Positions 11,395 to 20,346 of a stretch of 64,000 bases of DNA are shown here, piece after piece; the first letter of the stretch is position 1, and each line of letters opens with the position of its first letter. Source of the DNA: Lumbricus terrestris. Taxonomy: Eukaryota > Annelida > Clitellata > Crassiclitellata > Lumbricidae. Under the pieces are notes generated by a model. It was not told where the DNA came from. It worked only from the letters and a program-made list of their open reading frames with translations, and did not search any database. The position numbers were made by a program, and so were the translations under genes. The stretch lies in assembly GCA_949752735.1 (NCBI GenBank), contig OX457037.1:68005811-68069810 (forward strand), in the 5' to 3' direction.

Positions 11395-14300
11395 ATGGAA
11401 TATACATCTCGACTTAAAGACAAGAAATCCCAATATAAAACGGACTACACAACGTATAATCTGAAAGAATTGCAACAAATTCCTAAACAAAGAGGACAAA
11501 AAGGATACTCGAAACTACCAAAAGAGGAACTCATCGCGTTCATAAAGCATGGAGATCGACTAGGCGCTCGGGCACCAGACATCAAGGCTCCAACGCGTAG
11601 GCCTACTCTCGGCTTGGTACGAGAATTGCGAGAAATTGCAAAAAAGAGAGGTCAAAGAGGATACTCAAGATTAGGAAAAGAGGAACTTACGGCATTCTTG
11701 TCTACTACTTGGAAATTTGTGGGGAAAAATAAAGCTACTTTTTCGGATTGGCTGACTAGTGAGATTAGTCAGTTACCACCTCAAATAAAACCACCCATTC
11801 ATAGGTTCAAACTTCGAGAGACAGCGACGGCTATCAAAGGGTTTACAAAAAGATACACGATCGAGGGCAACAACAGGATCGATGTTGCATCTTTTCTCAA
11901 GGCTGTAAGATCGCAGGTAGTTAGGCTGTTAGCGAAAAATCGAGGGGAAAAAGTTCAACTCAATCTCATGTGTGTAATGGAGAAAGTAGACATAAAATCC
12001 GGTGAAATAGCAACGGCTGAGCCTAATTTCAAATCAAAGACTGATATTATTTTAGAAGCAACCGATGTGAAGGAAATATATACCAACGCAGTGGATAAAA
12101 TTAAGGAGAGCATGGCGAGTTATCAGATGCGGGGCAGCAATTGGCGATTCAAGGCCGTTTTGAAGTTGGATATCGATACAGTGGTATACAAGCCATTGAA
12201 AGGTAGTTCATATATTCAGCTTCCCGAGTATTTGGTAAATAAAAAGGCCATTATTAATATGAAAAACGAAGACGAAGAATGTTTCAAATGGTGTATTACA
12301 AGGGCGTTGAATCCAACTGAAGATAACCCGCATAGAATCACTAAAGACCTGGTAGAACAATCTAAGAAACTCGATTGGGGTGGTATCGTGTTCCCAGTTG
12401 CTGCTGATGCTAATATTATAAATAAGTTTGAGCGCCGTAATAACATTAGCGTTAGCGTATTCGGCTTTGAAAAGAGCGTATACCCATTATACATATCGAA
12501 GCATGAAAGTGATACCTGTGTAGATCTACTGCTTATTTCCGACGATGAAAAGAAGCATTACTGTTGGATCAAGAACTTTAATAGATTGATGGCGGCACGA
12601 ACAGAAAAATCTGTAAATTCGATGCACTATTGTAGAAGATGTTTAATTGGTTACAGAACGAAAGACTCGCTTAAAAAACACATCGAGTACTGTTCGCAAC
12701 ATGACGCCCAACGAATAGAACTCCCAAGCCCAGGAACTATGTTGAGTTTTAAAAATTATTATCGAAAAATGCGAGTACCTTTTATTATCTATGCGGATTT
12801 CGAGTCCTTCATTAAACCGATCGATACATGCCAACCCGATCCCAGCACGTCTTACACCAATAAATACCAGAAACATACTCCTAGCTCGTTTTGTTACCAC
12901 ATAAAATGTTTCGATGATAACCTATATTCGCAAGCTCCTGTAACGTTTACAGCGAAGAGCGAAGACGATGATGTAGCGCAGATATTTATTGACAGTCTTA
13001 TAGTGGATATAAAAGATATTTATAATCGATTTAAATTCCCAAAGAAAATGATATTTGGAAAGGACGACAAGGAGCTATACTACTCGGCTACTGTTTGTCA
13101 TATATGCGGGGGTGAGTTCTTTGTTGATGATGATAATGACAATAACATGCGAGTAAGAGACCACTGTCATCTTACTGGAAAATTTAGAGGCGCTGCTCAT
13201 AAGATTTGTAATCTAAAGTATAGAGTCCCCAAGTTTTTCCCAGTAGTATTCCATAATCTAACCGGCTACGATAGCCATCTATTCGTGAAGAAATTACGAG
13301 GCGGTGATAATGAACAGATTAAATGCATCCCCTGCAATGAAGAAAAGTATATCTCATTTAGCAGAGAGATCGTAGTCGATAAGTTTATTAACAAAGAAGG
13401 GAAAGAGAAAAAGGTCAAGCGAGAATTACGTTTCATCGATAGTTTTAGATTCATGCCAGCGAGCCTCGACGCCTTATCGAAGAACCTAAGCAAAGACCAG
13501 TGTAAAAATATAAGCAAGTACTACTCCGGTAAACAGCTCGATCTCTTGCTTAGAAAAGGGGTATATCCTTACGACCACGTTAGTTCCATCGATCAACTGA
13601 ATGAAACAAAACTACCACCAAAGTCAGCATTCTATTCAAAACTAAACGATTCGGGCATTAGTGATGAAGATTACGAGCACGCACAGGTGGTATGGAACGA
13701 ATTCGGTTTCAAAACATTCAGAGAATATCACGATTTATATAATGTGTCAGATGTTCTCCTACTCGCCGATGTCTTTGAGAATTTTAGAGACGTCTGCATG
13801 AAGAACTACAACTTAGATCCTGCTTGGTATTACACTTCTCCTGGACTAGCATGGGATGCCGCATTAAAGTTGACTGGAGTAAAGTTAGAATTATTGAGCG
13901 ATTACGATATGATACTAATGGTCAAGCATGGGATAAGAGGTGGTGTTAGCACAATTTCACATCGTTATGGGCAAGCAAACAATAAGTACTTGCAAACGTT
14001 TGACGATAGCAAACCTTCATCATTTATAACCTATTTGGACGCTAACAACTTGCATGGGTGGGCAATGTGTAAGAAACTACCAACTCACGGGTTCAAGTGG
14101 ATGGGAAATGATGAGCTAAACGCATGGAGATCAATACCGTGTATATTGGAGGTGGACTTGGAATATTCGAAAGATTTACACGATCTTCACAACGACTACC
14201 CTCTTGCTCCTGAGAATATCATACCCGAAACTTCAACTGTTCCTAAACTCATTCCAAACCTGAATGACAAAGTAAAGTACATTGTCCATTACGAAAATTT

Positions 14301-15243
14301 GAAGCAGTATGAAAGCCTAGGTTTGAAGATTACTAAAATTCATCGAGGAATTAAATTTGAAGAAAGCACCTGGTTGAAAAAATATATCGACCTAAATACT
14401 AACCTGAGGACCAAAGCCACAAACGATTTCGAGAAAGACTTTTTTAAACTTATGAACAATAGTGTGTTTGGTAAGACGTGCGAAAATATAGAGTCTCGTG
14501 TAGATATAAAATTAGTTTCAAGCGAGAAGCAAGCCATAAAACTAGCAGCGAAAACGAGTTACGACACTCGAACTATTTTTGACGAAAATTTAATTGCCAT
14601 TCACATGAAAAAGACTTCGTTGCTCTATAACAAGCCGATATATCTTGGTATGTGCATCCTAGACTTGAGCAAAACGCTCATGTATGATTTTCATTACAAT
14701 TACATCAAGGATAAGTATGGGGATAGGGCAAAGTTACTTTTTACCGATACTGATTCTTTAGCCTATGAAATTAAGACCAACGATTTTTACGCTGATATAG
14801 CCCCCGATGTTCGAAGCATGTTTGATACAAGCGATTATCCAAAGGACCACCCATCCGGAATTGAAACCGGAGTGAACAAGAAAGTGATCGGTTTGTTCAA
14901 GGACGAAGCTTCAGGTAAACAGATCGAAGAATTCGTGGGTTTGAGGTCAAAGTTGTATTCGTACAAGATGGCGGGCGTAGACCATAAGAAATGCAAAGGT
15001 GTTAAAAAATACGTTGTTAAGAAATCGATAACCCATGAAGATTATAAGAACTGTCTGTTTACGAGGAAAGAACAGTCAAGAAAAATGAACGTGATTCGAT
15101 CCCATCTTCATGATATCTACACTGAAGAAGTGAACAAGATCGCGCTGTCCGCTGAAGATGATAAAAGAGCGATAATGAACGATGGTATAAACACGTTGGC
15201 TTACGGCCACTATTTATTGAAAACTATTCAGGCTAAAGAATAA
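11395..15243 (+). CDS. PolB: Protein-primed DNA polymerase B of the Polinton
   Basis: 1282 residues, a usual size for Polinton polymerases. The N-terminus has two tandem copies of a Rho-N/SAP-like helical motif (about residues 21-56 and 74-108; LKELQQIPKQRGQKGYSKL and LREIAKKRGQRGYSRLGKEE). A C2H2-like finger starts near 413 (YCRRC...H...C). Exonuclease motifs are visible: I at about 466 (YADFESF), II at about 620 (NLTGYDSHLF) and III at about 782 (YNVSDVLLLADVF). An endonuclease-VII-like HNH/zinc insertion (CHICGG...DHCHLTGKFRGAAH...CN) lies at 567-605. Polymerase motifs are A (DANNLHGWAM, about 882), B (KLMNNSVFGK, about 1018) and C (TDTDS, about 1116). All key residues are present and the frame is uninterrupted. 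It would replicate the element from its ends using a terminal-protein primer (family knowledge). The first gene of the plus-strand block, it is followed after 15 bp by an HNH gene. Confidence 0.97.
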   Translation: MEYTSRLKDKKSQYKTDYTTYNLKELQQIPKQRGQKGYSKLPKEELIAFIKHGDRLGARAPDIKAPTRRPTLGLVRELREIAKKRGQRGYSRLGKEELTAFLSTTWKFVGKNKATFSDWLTSEISQLPPQIKPPIHRFKLRETATAIKGFTKRYTIEGNNRIDVASFLKAVRSQVVRLLAKNRGEKVQLNLMCVMEKVDIKSGEIATAEPNFKSKTDIILEATDVKEIYTNAVDKIKESMASYQMRGSNWRFKAVLKLDIDTVVYKPLKGSSYIQLPEYLVNKKAIINMKNEDEECFKWCITRALNPTEDNPHRITKDLVEQSKKLDWGGIVFPVAADANIINKFERRNNISVSVFGFEKSVYPLYISKHESDTCVDLLLISDDEKKHYCWIKNFNRLMAARTEKSVNSMHYCRRCLIGYRTKDSLKKHIEYCSQHDAQRIELPSPGTMLSFKNYYRKMRVPFIIYADFESFIKPIDTCQPDPSTSYTNKYQKHTPSSFCYHIKCFDDNLYSQAPVTFTAKSEDDDVAQIFIDSLIVDIKDIYNRFKFPKKMIFGKDDKELYYSATVCHICGGEFFVDDDNDNNMRVRDHCHLTGKFRGAAHKICNLKYRVPKFFPVVFHNLTGYDSHLFVKKLRGGDNEQIKCIPCNEEKYISFSREIVVDKFINKEGKEKKVKRELRFIDSFRFMPASLDALSKNLSKDQCKNISKYYSGKQLDLLLRKGVYPYDHVSSIDQLNETKLPPKSAFYSKLNDSGISDEDYEHAQVVWNEFGFKTFREYHDLYNVSDVLLLADVFENFRDVCMKNYNLDPAWYYTSPGLAWDAALKLTGVKLELLSDYDMILMVKHGIRGGVSTISHRYGQANNKYLQTFDDSKPSSFITYLDANNLHGWAMCKKLPTHGFKWMGNDELNAWRSIPCILEVDLEYSKDLHDLHNDYPLAPENIIPETSTVPKLIPNLNDKVKYIVHYENLKQYESLGLKITKIHRGIKFEESTWLKKYIDLNTNLRTKATNDFEKDFFKLMNNSVFGKTCENIESRVDIKLVSSEKQAIKLAAKTSYDTRTIFDENLIAIHMKKTSLLYNKPIYLGMCILDLSKTLMYDFHYNYIKDKYGDRAKLLFTDTDSLAYEIKTNDFYADIAPDVRSMFDTSDYPKDHPSGIETGVNKKVIGLFKDEASGKQIEEFVGLRSKLYSYKMAGVDHKKCKGVKKYVVKKSITHEDYKNCLFTRKEQSRKMNVIRSHLHDIYTEEVNKIALSAEDDKRAIMNDGINTLAYGHYLLKTIQAKE

Positions 15244-15258
15244 ATATAGTAACATAAA

Positions 15259-15963
15259 ATGGAAGAACTCTCTAAAGTGTGTACCAAATGTAAAATGGGA
15301 AAAAGCTTAAACGAATTTCATAAGAACAAACTTGGCAAGAACGGGTATTGTGCTAGCTGCAAAATATGCAAAAATATGAAACAGAAGGAATTTAGACAAA
15401 AATACTCAAGACTAGAGATCCGGGAAACAAAAGATAACAAAGTTTGCAGTCGATGTAAAATGGAGAAGAACATTTCAGAATATGTAAAAAATAGATGTTG
15501 TAAAGATGGGTTTGATAGTGAATGTAAAGATTGTAAAAATAAATATAATAACGCGTATTTTAAAGCCCGAAGGCAGAATGACCCGGAGTTTAAACTTGCC
15601 CTAAATATGCGCTCTAGGCTTAGTGATATACTAAGTGGCAAGTCGAAATCACAAACAGCGCGGCAAATTATCGGTATTGACTTTGACATATTCACTAAAT
15701 GGATCGAATTCCAACTGAACGAAGGGATGACCATGCAAAATTACGGCTCATTTTGGCACCTCGACCACGTTCTACCCCTATCATCATTCAATTTGCTAGA
15801 CAAAGAAGAGCTTCATAAAGCCATGAATTGGATGAATATTCGCCCGCTGCTACCAGCAAAAAATATGCAAAAAAAGAACAAAATAGATCCCTGGCTATAT
15901 GTTATGCAGCAAGTAAAAGCGGATTATTTTATGAAACATTTAGATGAAAACGACTTAGGCTAA
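15259..15963 (+). CDS. HNH-type protein 1 with two zinc-binding repeats
   Basis: 234 residues. Two N-terminal repeats of about 50 residues each carry CxxC pairs (VCTKCKMGKSLNEFHKNK...CKICKN; VCSRCKMEKNISEYVKNR...CKDCKN). The C-terminal part has WHLDHVLPLSSF followed by NWMNIRPLLPAKN, the arrangement of HNH endonucleases in large DNA viruses, with the DH pair intact. It begins 15 bp after PolB with CATAAAATG at the start. Likely DNA cleavage or recombination role; the exact function is unknown. Confidence 0.85.
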   Translation: MEELSKVCTKCKMGKSLNEFHKNKLGKNGYCASCKICKNMKQKEFRQKYSRLEIRETKDNKVCSRCKMEKNISEYVKNRCCKDGFDSECKDCKNKYNNAYFKARRQNDPEFKLALNMRSRLSDILSGKSKSQTARQIIGIDFDIFTKWIEFQLNEGMTMQNYGSFWHLDHVLPLSSFNLLDKEELHKAMNWMNIRPLLPAKNMQKKNKIDPWLYVMQQVKADYFMKHLDENDLG

Positions 15964-15980
15964 AGAAAAAAATATCCTAA

Positions 15981-15989
15981 TATAAAATG
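15981..15989 (+). promoter_or_regulatory. TATAAAATG start motif, HNH protein 2
   Basis: TATAAA directly joined to the ATG at 15987, one of four exact copies in the element. Confidence 0.5.
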
Positions 15990-16781
15990 GCAGACTTAAA
16001 AGTATGTACCAATTGCAAAATGGAAAAAAGCTTAACTGAATTTTACAAAAACGAACGTAATAAGAGCGGCTATATTGCTTCTTGTAAAAAGTGTGTCATT
16101 ATCAAAACGAAGGAACTTACACAAAAATACTTGGAGCTTGAAGTGAGGGAAACAAAAAACAAAAAAGTTTGCTGCCGCTGTAAGATTGAAAAAAGTTTGG
16201 ACGAATTTCATAAAGATAAATCAAAAAGGAACGGATGTTATTCGAGCTGCAAAACGTGTCATAATACCAAAGCAAAGGAACGTGCACATAAATATGCAAT
16301 GCTAGAGAACAGAGAAACAAAGGATAGAAAAGTTTGTACCGGCTGCAAAATAGAGAAGAACATATCGGAATACGATAAAAATAGATTCCAAAAAGATGGA
16401 TATGCTAATGTATGCAAAAATTGTAGACATAAATATTATCTCACCCGCGTAGAAGCCCAACGGCGTGATAAAATGACAGACCCAAAATGTGAAATGGAAA
16501 TCCCAGAATGTCTCAAAAGTAAACTCGGTATCGGCCTTAAAACATTTACGAAATGGATTGAATATCAGTTTGAGGAGGGTATGACTATGGACAATTACGG
16601 CTCGGTATGGCATCTCGATTTTGTTTTGCCAATATCATCGTTCGATGAAAAAGAACTTCATAAAGCTGTGAATTGGATGAATATACGCCCGGTGCTATTG
16701 GAAAAAAATATACAAAAAGCGAACAAAATAGGGGAGATGGAAAAAGCGTATTTTTTTATAAAATATTTAGGCGAAATGTAA
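15987..16781 (+). CDS. HNH-type protein 2, paralogue with altered active site
   Basis: 264 residues, clearly a tandem duplicate of the preceding gene: three zinc repeats (VCTNCKMEKSL, VCCRCKIEKSL, VCTGCKIEKNI) instead of two, and the same C-terminal core. The HNH motif reads WHLDFVLPISSF: the second His of the DH pair is replaced by Phe. In the family this His is needed for metal-dependent cleavage, so this copy may be a DNA-binding partner rather than a nuclease. Intergenic spacing is 23 bp. Confidence 0.8.
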   Translation: MADLKVCTNCKMEKSLTEFYKNERNKSGYIASCKKCVIIKTKELTQKYLELEVRETKNKKVCCRCKIEKSLDEFHKDKSKRNGCYSSCKTCHNTKAKERAHKYAMLENRETKDRKVCTGCKIEKNISEYDKNRFQKDGYANVCKNCRHKYYLTRVEAQRRDKMTDPKCEMEIPECLKSKLGIGLKTFTKWIEYQFEEGMTMDNYGSVWHLDFVLPISSFDEKELHKAVNWMNIRPVLLEKNIQKANKIGEMEKAYFFIKYLGEM

Positions 16782-16782
16782 A

Positions 16783-17555
16783 ATGAGTTTTGAGACATAC
16801 AAAGATATCGACGTTGAAGGCGTAGTTCTTCCTAATTCTCCACTTTCCAACATACAGCTGATTGATGCCGCGAAAAAACATAAAAAACTTCAGAGGTGTC
16901 TTCTTACGAGACGAACTACCGAAGAAACCTAACCGAAATGAGTGCGGGATACTAAACTTGGACGACTCGCAAGGAAGAGGGACCCATTGGTGCTGTTTGT
17001 TAAAGAATGGCGAGTATAAAATATATTTTGACAGCTACGGCCTACCTCCTCCTACCGAATTGTTAAACTATTTACGCAGCCCCGTCTACTACAACACAGG
17101 GCCGTGTTTAAGGTTCTTCGAGTGTCGGTGCAAAGTATTACTGCAGGAGCCTATATAGGTGTCGTTCGAGCGGCCCTTGGTTTGCCAAAAGCTACGGACT
17201 ATGGTCACGTGTAAATAAGTATAGTATCATCAAGAAATTTATATCATAGGGCTTTTATGGTGGCTTTAATTTTAATGAATGTTTCCTTACACTTACTGAT
17301 TTTGCAAAAGGTTAGGCCTAAGTAACCCCGACACTCGCTGCACTCGCATAAGACATTTGGCCAATAGCAACAAAACTCTCGGCTCAGGGGCATTCGGTGC
17401 ACCGCACCGAATGGACCTATGTTAAACACGGCCCTGCTACAACAGCGAACGAATCCAACCCGATGGCGAAGTCTTTTGCGGTCATCTATGCCTATACATC
17501 TTAAAAAAGACTGTGTCAGACGGTTGTAAATTTCAGGAAGTTATAAATAATTTAT
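16783..17555 (+). pseudogene. PRO: Adenain-type cysteine protease, frameshifted and split by a MITE
   Basis: The start at 16783 (TGTAAAATG) is 1 bp after HNH 2. The N-terminal part (about 47 codons, with LSNIQLIDAAKK) runs into a stop. The family signature continues in the +1 frame from about 16875: NFRGVFLRDELPKKPNRNEC, LNLDDSQGRGTHWCC (catalytic His) and IYFDSYG (acidic residue). The shift lies at a run of six A. A 340-bp hAT MITE then interrupts the frame at 17097-17436. After it the frame resumes with the catalytic Cys segment (VFCGHLCLYIL) and ends at 17555. In adenoviruses and Polintons this enzyme matures capsid precursors. Two independent lesions mean it is inactive unless slippage and splicing rescue it. 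Confidence 0.88.
17097..17436. mobile_element. 340-bp hAT MITE inside the Polinton protease
   Basis: Perfect 14-bp inverted termini CAGGGCCGTGTTTA / TAAACACGGCCCTG and a perfect 8-bp duplication CTACAACA (17089-17096 and 17437-17444). No transposase. The reading frame of the protease matches exactly across one duplication copy, so the site before insertion is certain. Confidence 0.95.
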
Positions 17556-17564
17556 ACTAATAAA

Positions 17565-18290
17565 ATGCCTGTAAACATATTTGGACAAATGGTTAGCGAA
17601 TCAGCGCCACGAGTAATATCAGGCGGCGTCACATTAACTCAAGCAAACAATACTTTTCTAAGAGCAGATGGAGCAAACCCTGTTACTGGAGATCTAGACA
17701 TGAATGGCCACGTGATAAAAGGTCTACCTACAACGAGTACTCCAGAATCGGGAAAAGACGAGGCACTAAGTCGAGGACAGGCTATAGATTTAATAAAGAA
17801 TCACGATAATGTACCGACGAACAATAACCATTTGACTAATAAGAAATACGTCGACGCAACGGCTGAAAAATTTGTCAACGCGAAAGCAATCGGGCCCCTG
17901 TTTAGCATGCACACTACATCTACGCAAGCTATAAGAGCCAAAATATTCACAAAAGTTTCTTTCGAAATAGAAAGACTCGAAAGAGATATCGATGTTCGCA
18001 TAGGACTGACTAGCTTAGAGCCCAGAAAAGCCGGCTGCTATATCGTTTCAGCACACATAGAATTTCGCACATACGGTGCTGCTACTTCGGGTTTGGTTTT
18101 CCTGTGTAAAAATGGAGGGGTGTATATACAAATTGCGGGTGGAGAGGGTGGAGAGGGCGCAACTATCAATGCAACGGGTAGTAGCTTAGTTTATCTAGCC
18201 GAACGCGATTACCTCGAGATAGAAGTTTATTCACCCGTCGATACAGATATAGTAGCTAAGGACTTTTCCCTCGCATTCCTTCGACAATAG
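17565..18290 (+). CDS. Fibre-like protein 1 (phage-tail-repeat N-terminus, C1q-like head)
   Basis: 241 residues. The N-terminus (MPVNIFGQM, then TFLRADGANPVTGDLDMNGH and later NKKYVDA) has the pattern of phage tail-fibre repeats (transition to GDLDMNGHxIxGL, then a KxYVD element). The C-terminal half (KAGCYIVSAHIEF, GLVFLCKNGGVYI, LVYLAERDYLEIEVYSP) is beta-rich and looks like a trimeric C1q/TNF-type or adenoviral-type head. Related to the next gene. Inference: a receptor-binding spike attached to the penton. Starts AATAAAATG, 9 bp after the protease stop. Confidence 0.75.
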   Translation: MPVNIFGQMVSESAPRVISGGVTLTQANNTFLRADGANPVTGDLDMNGHVIKGLPTTSTPESGKDEALSRGQAIDLIKNHDNVPTNNNHLTNKKYVDATAEKFVNAKAIGPLFSMHTTSTQAIRAKIFTKVSFEIERLERDIDVRIGLTSLEPRKAGCYIVSAHIEFRTYGAATSGLVFLCKNGGVYIQIAGGEGGEGATINATGSSLVYLAERDYLEIEVYSPVDTDIVAKDFSLAFLRQ

Positions 18291-18310
18291 CGACTGGGAA
18301 AAAATCTGTT

Positions 18311-18319
18311 TATAAAATG
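18311..18319 (+). promoter_or_regulatory. TATAAAATG start motif, fibre-like 2
   Basis: TATAAA joined to the ATG at 18317. Confidence 0.5.
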
Positions 18320-18955
18320 CCTGTTGATATATTTGGACGAATGGATGGTGGATCAACACCACGAGTAATAGCAGGGGGTATCACATTATCCCAAGTCAAC
18401 AATACTTTTCTAAGGGTAGATGGAGCGAACGCTGCGACGGGAAATATCGACTTGGGTTCTAACAAGCTAATTAATGTCGCGGATCCTACCGATCTTCAAG
18501 ATGTAGCCACTAAGAATTACGTCGATGGTAAATTGCCTTCTTCCGATCCGACCGCATTTGGCCCGGCGTTTAGTGTTTACGCCCTCGTTGCTCAGGCTAT
18601 CCTAGCTAACGTTACGACGCAAGTAAAATTTCCAGCAGTAAAATTCGATCCGGATAATTGTCTCGTCAATTCGAATCGTTTCTTTCCTCAGAAAGCCGGA
18701 TGTTATATAGTTACGGCGTATGTGGAATTTCGCAAGAATAGTGCTGGAATTTCCAGTAATGTTGGCTTGTACAAAAGTGGGGGGTTGTACGCGCTGATTG
18801 CCGGTGGTGGAGGTACGGCTGCAGTGCGTAGAGGTGTAACGGGTACAACCCTAGTTCGATTAACTAATACCGATTATCTCGAGATATTTGTTACTTCGTC
18901 TGTTGCTGAAAATATTATGGTTCGAGATTTTTCAGCGGCGTACTTACGACCCTAA
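18317..18955 (+). CDS. Fibre-like protein 2
   Basis: 212 residues, paralogous to fibre-like 1 at both ends: MPVDIFGRM, GGITLSQVNNTFLRVDGAN, then ATGNIDLGSNKLINVADPTD and ATKNYVDGKL, a nearly canonical phage tail-fibre repeat. The head domain has QKAGCYIVTAYVEFRKN, GLYKSGGLYALIAGGGG and TDYLEIFVTSS. It lacks a roughly 30-residue linker present in copy 1. The two genes are 26 bp apart and end facing the capsid gene (75-bp convergent gap). Function inferred, not proven. Confidence 0.75.
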   Translation: MPVDIFGRMDGGSTPRVIAGGITLSQVNNTFLRVDGANAATGNIDLGSNKLINVADPTDLQDVATKNYVDGKLPSSDPTAFGPAFSVYALVAQAILANVTTQVKFPAVKFDPDNCLVNSNRFFPQKAGCYIVTAYVEFRKNSAGISSNVGLYKSGGLYALIAGGGGTAAVRRGVTGTTLVRLTNTDYLEIFVTSSVAENIMVRDFSAAYLRP

Positions 18956-19030
18956 ATTCGAAACCACATTTAGTTTTGAATTTAAATTTCTACCAAATCC
19001 GTTACAATTTTTATAGTACAAGATATTTCT

Positions 19031-20323
19031 TTAGTACACCACGCTCATTTTCCCACCATCCGACTGAAATTTGAGTAACTTGTCACAAATCACCACTGCA
19101 TAAGCTTGCGTTCGAGCTGGTACCACATCATTAAAAGTAGCTTTGATCACGATATCGACTACTGATGACTTCAGACGTTCTGATTGCTTGCTCACATCAA
19201 ACACCATAATCGGGAACAGATCTTTGAAGTCTGCTGGAGTGATATTACTTTGCGTTATCAGTTCGCTCATTCCATAGAATTTTTCACTAAACGTGGACGC
19301 TTCTCGGTACGCTCGCGAGAATTGTTGATTCGGGAATGATAGGTTATAGTCGACTTGTGGGTATCGTTCCTGGTTCATCATCACGTACATGTTCTTCAGA
19401 TTACAATGATCGAAAACGGAAGGATTCATTACTTGATTGCCTTCACGATCCGTTTGAAAACCTATAATTACGTACCTAGGTTTCTCAGGTGATGACTTGA
19501 CGCTAAGTCTCCAGGTAAAAGTAGACGACTGGTCACCGGTTATAGTATCGCATTGGCGTGCTCTGTACCCAACTGGCAGCGAAACCTTCGATTCGATCGT
19601 TTTCATCAGTTCAAACTTTTCCATATCAGCCGGCTTAACATGAGGCATAAACCATGAGATTTTGTCTAGCCTAACTTTCCCAGCAGCTGCAGCGGCGAGT
19701 CGAAAAATTGCGTCGTCGTCGGCTTTACGAACAAGAGTTAACGTTTGTTTCATACCATAAACAACCTTGTTGTAATCGTAACAAAATCCAAAAATATGCC
19801 TCAATGGAACGATAAAACTAAACGTGCCTTTGACACCCGGTTTTTGAATTAGATACGACTGTCTGACGGTGAAACCTAGATTATCCGCGATAACAGCTGT
19901 AGCACCGCTGTCCTTGTACCACAGCTGATTCAAACCTTGAGCTAGTTGAAAATCATTTGGGTATTTGAGTAAACCGAGCATCGTAGTTGCTTGACCCGGG
20001 TGAAAGAACGATTCAATTTCTTGGTTCGATAAGGAATACGAAATCTGACTGAACAGATGCATGAGTCCATTATTCGTAAGGGCTACAGCATCGGCATCAG
20101 CGTATGCGGGGGCGTTGTTGTCCGTCTTCAACAATCTACCCTCGAATAATAGATAAGATTCCGCTGGATGGTTGAAATTATCTTGAAGTTCGATGTTTAT
20201 TCTAATCTCTCCAGCGGTGTTTAGATTCGCTCCCGATATCGGCTCATACTCATGCCATTCGTAGCGTTCGATACCGTTATCAATCAGCGGTTGTTCGGTA
20301 AAGTTTAGAATATCAGACTGCAT
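19031..20323 (-). CDS. PY: Polinton major capsid protein (double jelly-roll)
   Basis: 430 residues, unbroken. I recognise the Polinton capsid by its N-terminus (DNGIERYEWHEYEPISGAN), the conserved FIVPLRHIFGFCYDYNKVVY with KQTLTLVRKADDDAIF, and the C-terminal block (QQFSRAYREA...DLFPIMVFDVSKQSE). By homology it forms pseudo-hexameric capsomers of an icosahedral particle. Start motif AATAAAATG on the minus strand. First gene of a long minus-strand structural block. Confidence 0.93.
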   Translation of the reverse strand: MQSDILNFTEQPLIDNGIERYEWHEYEPISGANLNTAGEIRINIELQDNFNHPAESYLLFEGRLLKTDNNAPAYADADAVALTNNGLMHLFSQISYSLSNQEIESFFHPGQATTMLGLLKYPNDFQLAQGLNQLWYKDSGATAVIADNLGFTVRQSYLIQKPGVKGTFSFIVPLRHIFGFCYDYNKVVYGMKQTLTLVRKADDDAIFRLAAAAAGKVRLDKISWFMPHVKPADMEKFELMKTIESKVSLPVGYRARQCDTITGDQSSTFTWRLSVKSSPEKPRYVIIGFQTDREGNQVMNPSVFDHCNLKNMYVMMNQERYPQVDYNLSFPNQQFSRAYREASTFSEKFYGMSELITQSNITPADFKDLFPIMVFDVSKQSERLKSSVVDIVIKATFNDVVPARTQAYAVVICDKLLKFQSDGGKMSVVY

Positions 20324-20346
20324 TTTATTGTAGAATAATTTTTTTA

